The notes beneath the pieces were generated by a model. That model was not told where the DNA came from, searched no databases, and saw nothing but the letters and a program-made list of their open reading frames with translations. Shown in pieces: positions 44,632-55,257 of a stretch of DNA of 64,000 nt. Numbering within the stretch: the first letter of the stretch is position 1; every line of letters starts with the position of its first letter. The position numbers were made by a program, and so were the translations under genes. This stretch comes from Endocalyx cinctus (lineage: Eukaryota > Ascomycota > Sordariomycetes > Amphisphaeriales > Apiosporaceae). Location of the stretch: assembly GCA_001600455.1 (NCBI GenBank), contig BCKC01000007.1, positions 1,800,019 through 1,864,018 on the forward strand, given 5' to 3'.

Positions 44632-44709
44632 GCTCGAGTAGCTCAATCGGTTATATTACATATCTACCAAGCTTCACATAAGCTTGAGACTCAGGCCTTT
44701 CTGCGAGCC
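44632..44709 (+). other. Degenerate tRNA-like sequence
   Basis: Starts GCTCGAGTAGCTCAATCGGTTA, which reads as an acceptor half followed by a near-perfect A box (TAGCTCAATCGG). CTTGAGACTC near 44683 resembles a B box with the TTCGA core damaged. CTGCGAGC at the end is complementary to the 5' end with one slip. TTTTT follows at 44726. The anticodon arm cannot be folded, so this is a tRNA relic or tRNA-derived SINE head, not a working tRNA. Confidence 0.35.
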
Positions 44710-44842
44710 AGCACGCTTACTTACTGTTTTTATTAGGTAAACGTATGTTGAAACTGTACTGCCATCGTAGTTACTCGTAAAGTAGTTGTAATCAAATAAT
44801 TATATGTATTAATTAATCGATACCCCTGACACATAGGACTTC

Positions 44843-47317
44843 TTACACCCCAGTGTCCGCTATTGAAGGATCCAGATTCTGTAGGTACTGATCAATCAAA
44901 CTCTATTGTCTTTGTCAGTACGGTACTTCTTTTTGGCCAATATTCAATTCGAGACATGTTGCGACTCACCCAATCAATAATCTCAGATCCGTCGATCATC
45001 TGAGCCATGGAACCTGCGTACGGCAGCCTCTGCTCGTCCACGGAAGTCATGAAGTACTCATCTACGGCCCTATCACCCTCGAGCGCGTCATTTCCGCCGC
45101 CGCCGTGCGTGACGAACAGCCCTACGTCGTTCTCGCCGACCTTCTTGATCATCAGGTCGAGGGCCAGGGCCGCGACCTGCGCGTCGGTGGAAGCGCCGCC
45201 GGCGGCGGTCCATATCCGGTACGAAGTCTGCAGCGCTCGGTACTCCCGACCGGCGAGCTGCCGGTAGTACTCGGCGTCGCCGGGCAAGGCCGAGGATAGC
45301 CCCTTGCGCGACGATCTCATGCGCACCGAAAGATCGAGGCAGACGGTCATGGAGGCGAGGAGGAAATCGTGCGCCGGCAGAGAGAACACCATCCATCTGT
45401 CCTCGTACAGCCGGCCGCCGGGCTCGCACGCCTTATGCAGGTCGGCTTGGCGAGACAGCATTTCGAGAGCGGCTTCGACGCAGGCGCGTCGCGAGAGCTC
45501 GTATCTCGGGCTGTTCAACTCGTAACTTACGTAGCGTCTATGTAGGATGATCAACCCCTTAAAGTAGAGAAGTTCGAGCGTACATCGCTGGCATATAAGA
45601 CAGGCGTTGTCCAGGAAGGAACGATTAACGTCTCTTCTCTTCAGAAGTTCCGGTAACGCGTCGTATACCTCTCTCATTTCGGCGTCGAGCGAGAGCGTCT
45701 TTTCGTAGTCAGGCACGGAAAGTGATTGCGTGTGGTTGACGATCTTCTTGAAGACTTCCATGACGGGCGCTTTGGAGACGGTGTAGAGGACGGGTGTGTT
45801 TTCCGACCGAGGCCTCGACGGTGGAAGCGCCGTCATGCTCGGGAAGAGGTCGGAGAATTCCAGATTACGGGGAACTTCGGTGTCGCAGAAATCAGTCGGT
45901 ATCATGCTAGGAAACCCCATCTGGTACGACATGAGCGCGTCTATCTGGAATATGTTCAGCCACACGCGCCGTCTCATCTCGGAATCAAACGGGGAGATAT
46001 TGCCGCTGGCGAGGTGACTCGGGTCGCGATGGTAGCCTAGGCGAAACGCTAGCCGGATGATTGTTCCCATGGCGAACCACGGATCAACGGATAACCTGTC
46101 GCTATTGTGACTGCAAAATACAGACTGCAGATGAAGTACGAGCGCCTCCAGCGCATACGCGTTGGCCGTCGTATATTTCCCGATGACAAGACACTGGACC
46201 GTTCTTTGGTTCAAGACGGCCATTGAAGGCACCGATCCTTGGGGTTCTTGTATGTTTGACACGCGGCGTAGACAAATAGTTATACCGATGATTGAAAAAA
46301 GAAGACCTATCCAGAGAGGAGAGGTGGTTAACGGCGAAGCCCAGAATGCCGCATACTGTGAAAGTTCGTATCAGTGACTCTTGCTGTATGAATGGGAATA
46401 AACTTGAGACCCACTTCTTCTTGGAATTTATCTGGATGGATAATCGCTTCATCGACAAGTGATATTAGTTTACGTCCCTTTTTCATAAAAGTTTTTTTGA
46501 CGCATTAATAATTTACCTAAAACCATGTATCGCGAATTGAAATACCAAGAAAGCAACATGTCGCACGTGGGCTGAGCTGGCAGTGAGCTCAGAATCTCAT
46601 TGAGGGTCGAGCCTGGATCGTCGGTATTGAAAAGAAAGCCGGCATCTAGTCCTACAGAATTTAAATCCATGGATGACGCTTGCTTATGCAGCATAGGGTG
46701 ATTCGATAGGTTCAAGTTCTCTCGAACTTCTTTGATATCGTCCAAAATGGAGAGCCAATGGCTCCGATCAATGTAGTTCACTTGACCGTCTTCGCTTTCT
46801 TGCAAATGAGGCGTTTCTGGCGTCAGCATGTCTTCGCTCTCCCTAGCCGTTGATCCGCCGAGTGATGGGCTTTGCTGCGTGTGGTTGTATCCACGTAGTT
46901 CAACTGGTGGCGTTGGTGATATTGACGGAAATGATGTGGCGCGCTCACTGTCATTTGGCGCGGTTTCGGTATCCCTATGAACTCCACGTTGAATGACAGT
47001 GTCGCCTGATAAGAAAGAAGAGACCAAATTCTCGAGCGTGTGGAGCCTCTCCTTTAGGTCACGATTCTTGGGTCGGCCAGGTTTGGCTCTATTGGCATTG
47101 GCTGCATACTCGCAAAGTGAGGACTTCTCTCTCTTAATACACGTATCACATGGTAGACCACGATTGCACTTGAGTCTGCGGGCGAGAGCGTAAGCTATCT
47201 TGTGGAGTATAAACCAAGGGTAAATTTAAGGGTTTCAGCTTACTTTCGTGTCCGGCAAGGTTCACAAGAAAGAGGTGGACGGTTTCTCTTTTCCGTTTTT
47301 TTAATTACAGAATCCAT
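44843..47317 (-). CDS. Zn2Cys6 transcription factor
   Basis: Exons 47317-47244, 47175-46517, 46446-46415, 46355-44970 and 44902-44843; 736 aa, phases consistent, introns 59-70 nt. The N-terminal binuclear zinc cluster spans intron 1: CEPCRTRKLKCNRGLPCDTC followed by IKREKSSLC (C-x2-C-x6-C-x5-C-x2-C-x8-C). A basic GRPKNRD linker and a coiled-coil start (LKERLHTLENLVSSFL) follow. The PF04082 fungal_trans domain begins near FQEEYAAFWASPLTTSPLW and shows the usual ALVLHL...AFRLGYHRDP...SEMRRRVWLNIFQIDALMS block. The C-terminal intron restores the conserved IIDWSLIDQYLQ end. Nuclear dimeric regulator; targets unknown, but it is the only intact zinc-cluster regulator here and could control the neighbouring reductase and oxidase genes. 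Its 5' exon 3 is only 32 nt. Confidence 0.92.
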
Positions 47318-47814
47318 TGTGAGTATATTGATAGAGGACTAAAATGATTAAAGAAAATAAATAAATAAATCCGAAATTATCTTGGATGAATAAGTACTTA
47401 AAAGGAAAGATGAGGAGTTCCCTTAAGAGGGTCTTCTACGGGAATAGGGGTAGCTGAGGGCGGAGATATTAAACCCGCTACACTATAAATAGAGACCCAC
47501 TCAAACTATCCCCGAGCCAATCAACTTCCTCCATAGGAAATCTAGGGAGAGACCTTTCATGATGCTAAATGCTATGCGTAATTCCCGTAGAGTAAAAAAG
47601 TCGAATTAGTGAAGGATATATTACATCCGTTAGGTTGGAAATTCTTCTAAAGCATCGTTATGAGACTTTCAAAAGTATATAACTATAGTATCCCTTCTCA
47701 GGATATGCTATCATCCTATCTTTCACATCACTTGTACACGAACAGTATTCAATCAACAGATTATCCGACACGAACCCATATACTTTCAGCAGATTAGCGA
47801 CGGAAAAAATAGCC
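47318..47814. promoter_or_regulatory. Divergent promoter between regulator and SDR
   Basis: Shared 5' region of the leftward Zn2Cys6 gene and the rightward SDR, a layout often seen for a regulator and its target. AATAAATAAATAAAT at 47357-47370 and TATAAATAG at 47484-47492. No specific operator recognised. Confidence 0.45.
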
Positions 47815-48915
47815 ATGTCTGTCATATCAACCTTTCAAGGAATACATTCCATTATAAACTCAAACTTTTGCGTCACGCTTCCTGTTCCGGTCGGAAATCC
47901 TGAGTTACCAGCCCAAATCATGATCGTGACCGGCGCCAACGGTGGTCTCGGTTTCGAGTCTAGTCTTCACTTATCACGACTTGGCTTAGGAAAGCTTATC
48001 ATGGCCGTCAGGACCCAATCTAAAGGTGAAGAGGCGAAGAAGCGGATCCTAGCCGAGACGAACCGAGCGGAGTCGTCTATCGAAGTTTGGCCTCTCGACA
48101 TGGACAGTTACGCCTCTGTCAAGGCATTCGCCGAGAGGGTATCTTCGTCTCTCCCACGTTTAGACGGCGTATTAGCGAACGCCGGGATATTGACCATGAG
48201 ACTCGCTTGGAGTGAAGGGAGCGAGAAGTCGCTAAATATCAACGTTATCAGCACTTTCTTGCTGTACCTATCGCTACTCCCTAAGATGCGCGAGTCCGGA
48301 AAACGGACTGGACAGGTTTGCCGCTTCGTGATCCCGAACAGCGCCCTGCATCATATGGCACCCTTGGCGGATCTAAACCCCGATAAATTCCCAAACATTA
48401 TCGACAGGTTGAACGAAACCAAGAAAATAGACATGAATGGTCGTTATAGCCTGACTAAGCTACTTGTCTTATACGTAGTGCGTGAGTTAGCCGAGAGATC
48501 TCGAAGCGGGGAAGAAAAGGATACCGTGTCGTGTATAATCAACACACCTAACCCTAGTTTTTGCCTGTCTAACTTGGCAAACGAGGGCTCGGATAGCCGG
48601 GCGTTCAAGGCTTTCGAAAAGCTCGTGGCCCGGTCTACCGAGGAGGGCAGTCGCGAGTTGGTAAATGGCCTGTTAGCAGGTCCGGAATCGCACGGTCAAT
48701 ACATGTCAAACTGCCATGTTGAGGTGTAAGTCATTACTTTTCCCATCGTTTCCCCATTATATCATCACCCGGCTAATGTTTTTGAAATGTCATTTTTCTA
48801 CAGGCCAGCTCGACATGTTACCAGTAAATGGGGTGAAAGAGTGCAGAAGAAGTTTTTTGAGGAGCTCTTGGAAAAGTTGGAATCGATCCAACCAGGCATC
48901 TCGGCGAACCTTTAA
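47815..48915 (+). CDS. Short-chain dehydrogenase/reductase
   Basis: Exons 47815-48725 and 48804-48915 (78-nt intron, GTAAGT...TTCTACAG); 340 aa. Motifs: IVTGANGGLGFESS (NAD(P)-binding, residues ~38-50), AVRTQSKGEEA, LDMDSYASVKAF, LANAGIL, PNSALH with the catalytic Ser, and GRYSLTKLL (YxxxK). GPESHGQYMSNC and the exon-2 tail KWGERVQKKFFEELL show the same architecture and intron position as the SDR at 6946-8087, so the two are homologues of one fungal subgroup. It is transcribed divergently from the Zn2Cys6 regulator 0.5 kb away. Probably a cytosolic or ER-associated carbonyl/alcohol oxidoreductase; substrate unknown. Confidence 0.9.
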
Positions 48916-50042
48916 GACAGACTTGTTGGTGCGTCGGAAATAAGATGTTCTGTTTTTATTTTAGAAAGGTTTATTTTAGGCAGGTGAAAGTTATAATTAT
49001 GTTAGTTAACTAGATCAACGTATAGTACGACCTGAGTCGGAGAATCAGTGGTTAGACGAAAGAGCGTATCAAGGAACGATTATCAAACTCAGCTAAATAG
49101 TACAAATAGAGGTTAAGTAAACAGGCTTCCTCTCCTCCAAGTTGGGCTCTCCATCTTCTCCGAGAGTACTCTCAGCTCTTCCTTGAAGTTGTCATTCTGT
49201 TTTATTAAGTCTTTGACCTCCCTTTTAAGGGTCTTGATAATTTTCAGGGGCGTCCTTCATGCTTCATGGGACATCTTCTCCACCCCGGCTTCAGTGCAAC
49301 CTTTGCTCAGTGCCCTTTTCAACCGTATTTTCGAAAGCAGCGATGATAAGTCCCTCATACAATTAGTGCTCTTCGATAACCTGACCTTCATGTTCTTTCA
49401 ACTCTGACCCGTCTCCATCATCATGGTCCCCGAAAGGGTTGGTGCTTATGACGTATTCATATAATTCTTGAAGTTTAGTATTGGTAAATTTGAAGTCGGG
49501 TTGGAAATTAGGCCTATAAAACCGATAACAGGACCCGACAGTACGATCTCCAGTCGATACTGTGATCATCGCAATACCGGTTTTCCGGTTTGCCACTTAA
49601 CGATGATAAGGGATATGTAAAATTTTGTTGGAATTAGAAATTTATCGAGAATAAGATGGATATTTTATTTTACGGTATTCGCGACAAAGAAAACAGTAGT
49701 GGCACATTTGTGGGATTTCGAAATTGGCATATCTATTCCGACGGACCAAAGACTCCGGATGCGTGATGACGTAGGTTGTTGTACCTTGTACTGAGGGGTT
49801 TATTTATCTCCAGGGTAGTTCAGGGCTGTAAACCTGTAAACCTGGCATCGAGTCAGAATATCCCATCTACGTTTAATGGGGAATTTGAAAATTCCATGTT
49901 ATCAAGTTAGGTAATTCCACGCAACGTATTATGCAGTTTTACATCACAAATAACCAATCATCTCACGTATGGGTATCTACTGTGTGATCAGAGAGCGGCG
50001 AAACACGTAAAATATTCCGGTCATTTGATTGAAGGGATTTTC

Positions 50043-50083
50043 TCTTTTCTTTTCTTTTCTTTTCTTTTCTATTCTTTTCTTTT
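50043..50083. repeat. (TTTTC)n microsatellite
   Basis: About eight units, one interrupted (ATTC). Confidence 0.9.
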
Positions 50084-50200
50084 TCTATCTGTTCTTCGTT
50101 TAAAATATATTAGAGCTATGACGTCCATTTTCCCAATGCTACCTTCAGGGACTTCAAGTCCTTTGCCACATGGAAATTATTGGAGGATCCCTAAAGGAGG

Positions 50201-50298
50201 AAAAAAAAAAAAAAAAAAAAAAAAACTTCAGCGGACTTAAGTACGACAATAATTGTAAATAAATAAACAAAACAAAACAAAACAAAACAAAACAAAAA
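50201..50298. repeat. A25 homopolymer and (AAAAC)n microsatellite
   Basis: A25 at 50201-50225 and seven AAAAC units at 50265-50298. They sit 80-180 nt upstream of the next gene's ATG. Confidence 0.9.
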
Positions 50299-50378
50299 GT
50301 AACGAACACTTCTTCGTTTCTTCATATTCTTGGATTGAACCTTGTTCAATTACATGATCATCAATTTATAATCCGATA

Positions 50379-51317
50379 ATGGAAAATATTCAATTCTCCT
50401 GGCAAGCTGATCCATCTTTCAACTATGCCGACCCAGGATTGGGTAACCAAGGCCAACTTGATCATCAAGGTTAGCTTCAAACCCCGTAAATTTCTTGCTT
50501 TCAATGTACTAACGTCTATGCCTTTTTAAGCTGTGAACGCTATATTTTATTCCGACGATGAACTTGATCTGGTAAGTATACCACAACGACCTAACTAGTA
50601 CCTGTTGGTACCCCCGCCGGTCATTCAAACAAGCTAACTTGCCGTCACATCTAGTCATGTACGGCCCCGACACATAAGCGACGAAGAATAAACGACAGCA
50701 CTATATCCTCCGATACCGAAATCTTTAATCATATACCATCCTCTACCTTACCGTCTCCGATATGTCCTTTGACACCTTATGACCAAGCTTCGAGCAGTCA
50801 AGCCGCTTGCCTTTGTAGCTTTTGTTCAAATACCGGTTCGACTAGGAATCTAGTCCCTGATTGTTCAAGTGCAGATGGGATACCCCTGGATACAGCCGAT
50901 TTCTACGCTGCGCAAATATTAAGGCAATCCAACCCTTTAATGGCCCACGGGCCATTCACAGACCCCGTAATCGATACGTTTACGGCGTCTTCATCACTCA
51001 ACTACATCGACCCCTCCCTCCAGTCACCCATAACGACAAACAACGATTTTTCTCCCCAGAGTACCATCTACTCTCCGCCGCCCACCATTCATCATACAGA
51101 TTATTCAAATCACCAAAACGCCATTCCCATGCCCCAAACAACGCCAGAAAATGACTTGAACGGCACAAATAAACCGGCCAATGCAGATAAGGGGATTAAC
51201 GATGTTATCACGGACTTGGAGGCAATCGGAAACGGCTTCCGAAAATATGCGCAACACCAGATATGTGAAGTGAGGAAGAGTCATACCCCGACAGGATCAG
51301 CGGCTCCTGCGGCTTAA
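50379..51317 (+). CDS. Hypothetical Ser/Thr/Pro-rich protein
   Basis: Exons 50379-50469, 50531-50571 and 50655-51317; 264 aa, phases consistent with two good introns (61 and 83 nt), which supports a real gene. The N-terminus is acidic (FSWQADPSFNYADPGL, FYSDDELDL). A KRRR cluster near residue 53 could be a nuclear signal. A Cys group follows (ACLCSFCSNTG). The middle is disordered and rich in Ser/Thr/Pro (SSLNYIDPSLQSP, YSPPPTIHH). A short helix (VITDLEAIGNGFRKYAQ) comes near the end. No domain recognised. The composition resembles transcriptional activators or other nuclear regulators, but that is only a guess. Confidence 0.65.
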
Positions 51318-53556
51318 TTAATTAGATATTCAACCCGGTTGGATATTCGGTTGGATCTCGTAACAGTTGGTGTTCGAATTGTAGATGTTTAATGTGTGCT
51401 CTTATGATCCACGGTTATTGACCTTTTTGAGATAATGGATGTAAAATATTCTATTTTTGCGCGGGAAAGATACCTTTTTTTGAACCATAGCAGCGAAAGG
51501 AGCGGAAGGTGTGTAAGAGAACGAATCAATTAGACAGGCTGCGTGGTGTCGATTTCCTCATGCTTGAGTCACAGGACAAATTGCTCATTTCAAATCTCGA
51601 GATTATGACTGCGTTTAGGATTACTACTCGCCCACGGATATTGCTTAACTTCATGGCCTTCTGAAACCCATACAGCTTGACCAAGTCGATTATTACTCAG
51701 CAGCGTCGGTCCAGACTCTCACATTTTACTAGCCTACGGCGCGGTGACTTGGTCGTAGCAGCCAGTGTGGAGCTTAACGCGTATCTGGATAGGAGACTTA
51801 CCCGCCTGAGGATAGAGCTCGGTTAAATGTTGCGGCAACAGGTGAAAAAGGCATAGTGATTTTACTTTATTCGGATCGGGAGATTGCTTTTGGGATAATA
51901 TGGATTGGTTGGACATTAACAGCTAGTACTGGAATGCGCTTGCCTTTTAAACATACGTTAACATGATTCAGACTACCCAAGGGCTTCTTTACTCGAATCG
52001 ATATTCATATAGACTTATTATTGATATTCCATCCTGTACTCTGGTGTATCATTGATGGTATGGTAGCAAGGTCGTCTTATTCCGTGCCATTTTCATTTCA
52101 AGACCATAATTCAGATCACCCCAACATATCGTCCGACGCAGCATCAGAGCCAACCCCCGCGGCTCTTGAGGACTACCGCAGTTAGATCAGTGCTCAAGAC
52201 AGCCACGCGGTCGAAATTTACGTAGAACTAGCAGAGAATGCACCATATCCAACTCTAGAACGTGATGATGATGAGGAAAAGAATGAGAAGGGAGTAAATT
52301 TACGCACCATTCATGGCTTCTCCGCTGAAGTTAGGGTACGATGTAGACATGCTAGATCTCCTGCAACCATCTGACATAATCGAGCACTAGTTACGGCGAG
52401 CTAGCTCCTCTTCCTCGGTCTCAATGGCACCACCATGATCAGAGGCACGGGTCCGTCGATTAAAAGAAGAGTTACGCCCTTAATTACTATCGAAGACGTA
52501 CTATATGTCGGACCACAATTCCAGAGAACGTCGTCCGCGCGAGGTGACCCAGCTCCGGGATGACTTCCCGCATCCTGACGTCTCACGTCGAACGGATTTA
52601 CCGGCCGGGGACTGCCGTATAAAAAAAGGGCATCGCACGAAGTGCCTCTCTGGGCGGAACTTTTGGAGGGACGTGACGGGGATGGCGGAACGAGTGAAAT
52701 CTCCGGGCGGGGTGAGAAGCTTTTCTGAGATGATTTATATTGGCTTGTGACCGGCGATTGGAATCCGGGAGAATGGAATGGAGAAGATTGATGGGTTGTC
52801 TACTGCCGCAAAAGCGAAGACGGCTCTTGGAGGTCGGTGCTGAAATGGTAACTGGGTCCCTGGGCTGCACCTTACTTTATACTGGAGGTATTAAACTTTC
52901 AATTTATAGAAAAACTTGACGATAAAACACTCCTTAAGCTCAAGAAGTCTAAAAAAGAGGAGAAAAAAATTATAAGGGGGGAAAATCAAGCTTCCTATAT
53001 TGGAGACTGCAGCGGGTAGAAATCCGGGGCCAGTCAAGGTTTACGCCTCCATGATTTACTTTTCGACCTACAAGACGAATTAATTCGACCGAAAACCGAA
53101 ATAATAGCCCCGCGAAGTCTATTATAGCCATATCGTGTAGGATCACGTAGTCAAGCCCGCTCCGCCCCTCGCTCTATCTTTATAGCCGCCTTAGAATTGA
53201 ATGACTTTGACTATAATATGCTTAGGGTCAGCAGAGCATTTCAGTGCATGCCTCGCTCCATTTTTCGGAATTCGGCGATGGTGAAAACGTCATAAAGACG
53301 TCCAGAGTACCTCCGTACGCCAACACCACAAGTCAAACGTTACATGTCTACATCACAAAGTATAAGTAGGCTAACATGAACCGGCGTTTATCGCAACTCG
53401 ACAATAGCTCCAAGATTCATATCTATATTTAGTATGATGTGGTTTTCCTGTACATAACAATATCGTTCCCATACCCCTCGAACGCCATTTTAAAATTATC
53501 AATGTCAAAACCTCCATTCTGCATGAAATCGATTCATCATTATTACACAAAGACAT
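51318..53556. other. Intergenic with possible decayed sequence
   Basis: Mixed composition. GC-richer patches at 52140-52340 and 52400-52870 have open frames on both strands (plus-strand AVEIYVELAENAPYPTL near 52210) but no domain, start or splice pattern. Two nearby purine tracts around 52620 and 52960. No gene called. Confidence 0.45.
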
Positions 53557-55257
53557 TTATACATACTCCCTCGCCGTATGAAGCGGCGGGGCCCCGTAAT
53601 TCTCCGGCCTCATAGCGGACGAATGTTGATAAGGATAAGCGGGAGGAGGCATCTGCATCTGTTGTGTTTGTTCATGTTGCTGCTGCTGATGTTGTTGTCC
53701 TTGCTGTTGCTGTTCACGCCTCCAAGGCTCCATATCGTAACCGTTGTCGAACTCTTTCCCTTTCCCGAAAAGCTTGAGGATAAGTTTCTTCGTCAAGATA
53801 AGAAAGAGGATACCGGGGAAGATAACTAGTACGAGTCCTGCTAGGACCCAGTCGTAACCGGTAGCGAGGGCGAGAGGGAATCCTCTAAATTTTAGTAAAT
53901 GCTTGTATTAGCTTTTTCTACTTTTTATTATTTCCTTTAAAAATACCAAAGTCATGGTGGCAGGTGGGGGGGGGAGTGGATATGGGGAGTACAAAAAGGA
54001 GAATGGATATCACTTACAGGAATCCGTTCGCAACACCCAGTGCGATCACTAATCGACCAAGCCATACATGAATCGGCGCCAACTTGGTCTTCTCTTGTGT
54101 CTGCTGAAACTTGCGGTGGTGCAGAAAGCCGAGAGTGAATTGAACGAAAATGAAGATGAATATCAGGATGCCGATAATCTGATGCGGCGTGTTGAATTTT
54201 TTACTCTGCGCATTTTTAAGGTAAATGTGATTAGTTAAAGTCCGTGATTAGTGGAAAATGATGAGGGAGTAACTCACTCGGTTATACGTTCCACTGATCC
54301 CAAACCCAAGACCAGATCCGATAATGACAAACAAGAGACCGAGTGCTTGGTTAATCGCATGGAAGCGTACCCAACTGCCCATCCTCAGCGCTAGGATACC
54401 GAGGGGCCATAATCCGACAAAAGACAAGATCATCAGAACGGCGTGGGCGGTGGCCTTGTTATCTTTCTTGCCGGTCTTCACGGAATCAACGTTCAGCGTC
54501 GTGCCGTTGGAGCGGACCTGGCCGTCGGCCGGAACCAAGGCGGGAACGCCCGCGGGGCCGGTCGCTTGGACTAGATCCATGAGAAAGGAGCCGTAGGTAG
54601 CGTGAAATCTAAGGGGCGCGGCCGGGTCGTCGGTCGCCATAGCGCCCCGCTCCCCGGAAGCGAAAATCATTTTCTGGCTAGGGTTACTGACGTCAATCCC
54701 TTTACCCTGGGTGCCCCACGAGCGGCAGTTCGAACACCGTCCGTTCAACACCCAGGTCGCGCCATCGCCTACGGCGCCGGATCCGTCTGGGAGGACCTCG
54801 ACGTCGATGGATGGGTCGTAGACGGGCTCGGAGTGCCCTGTCGCCATGCGCGGGGAGAGAGTGAGCTGTCCGGAACCCGAAGCCGACCCATATACCATAA
54901 GAATCAGGGTCTCCTTCATCTTATTCGACCCGAGGCCGACGGCGCCCCAGGTGGTGTCGTTGCCCAGGGCGATTGAGAAGTACAAGTCTTTGGTCGACTT
55001 ATCGTCGGGTACGTTTAGAGCAAAGGCAAGCTCCCCCTGGGGAGAGAGAAAGACGGACCCGGGACTCGACGCGTTAGCGCCGGTATCAATCGGGATGACT
55101 TCTGAGTTATTGTTGCTATTGGATTGGGCGTGCGACAGTGTTGCGATTGCTAATGTACAAGAGGATTAGTTTATGGAAGAAGGCCTAGATGGCTCGAGAT
55201 GGAATGCGTACTCGCAACTGCGGCCAGGGCCCGCTGGCAAAAACTGAAAGTCTTCAT
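53557..55257 (-). CDS. DOMON domain-cytochrome b561 membrane protein
   Basis: Exons 55257-55212, 55149-54278, 54205-54018 and 53884-53557; 477 aa, phases consistent. Signal peptide (ALAAVATIATLSHA). Residues ~35-200 are a DOMON/CDH-cytochrome-type beta-sandwich (FLSPQGELAFALNVP, TTWGAVGLGSNKM, WVLNGRCSNC) that binds heme b outside the cell. It is followed by a cytochrome b561 core: helix 1 with AHAVLM, helix 2 with FHAINQALG, then TPHQIIGILI and IHVWLGRLV, supplying the four histidines for two membrane hemes, and a final helix (WVLAGLVLVIFPGILFLIL). The cytosolic tail is Gln-rich (REQQQQGQQHQQQQ) and ends in PPPAYPY. Role by family: electron transfer across the plasma membrane, for example to extracellular oxidases or metal reduction. 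Confidence 0.92.

Larger units (their letters stand above)
43767..44842. other. Intergenic with MITE-like element and tRNA-like patch
   Basis: Contains the dispersed element at ~43979-44288, a perfect 7-bp hairpin AAGGACA...TGTCCTT at 44590-44610, and the tRNA-like sequence at 44632-44709. No protein gene. Confidence 0.5.
48916..50378. other. Intergenic with microsatellites and a weak minus-strand frame
   Basis: A minus-strand frame at 49363-49596 (usable Met near 49569) encodes CYRFYRPNFQPDFKF and an acidic stretch. A coiled-coil-like frame (IKTLKREVKDLIKQNDNF) follows at ~49140-49260 but cannot be joined without stops. Possibly a decayed gene, not called. (TTTTC)n at 50043-50083, A25 at 50201-50225 and (AAAAC)n at 50265-50298. 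Confidence 0.45.

Noticed and set aside
45007..46040. Plus-strand frames up to 104 codons opposite the Zn2Cys6 gene
   Set aside because: Antisense shadows of the GC-rich exon 4.
49363..49596. Minus-strand 77-codon frame followed by a coiled-coil-like frame
   Set aside because: Protein-like pieces but no ATG in the first codons and no splice that joins them without stops.
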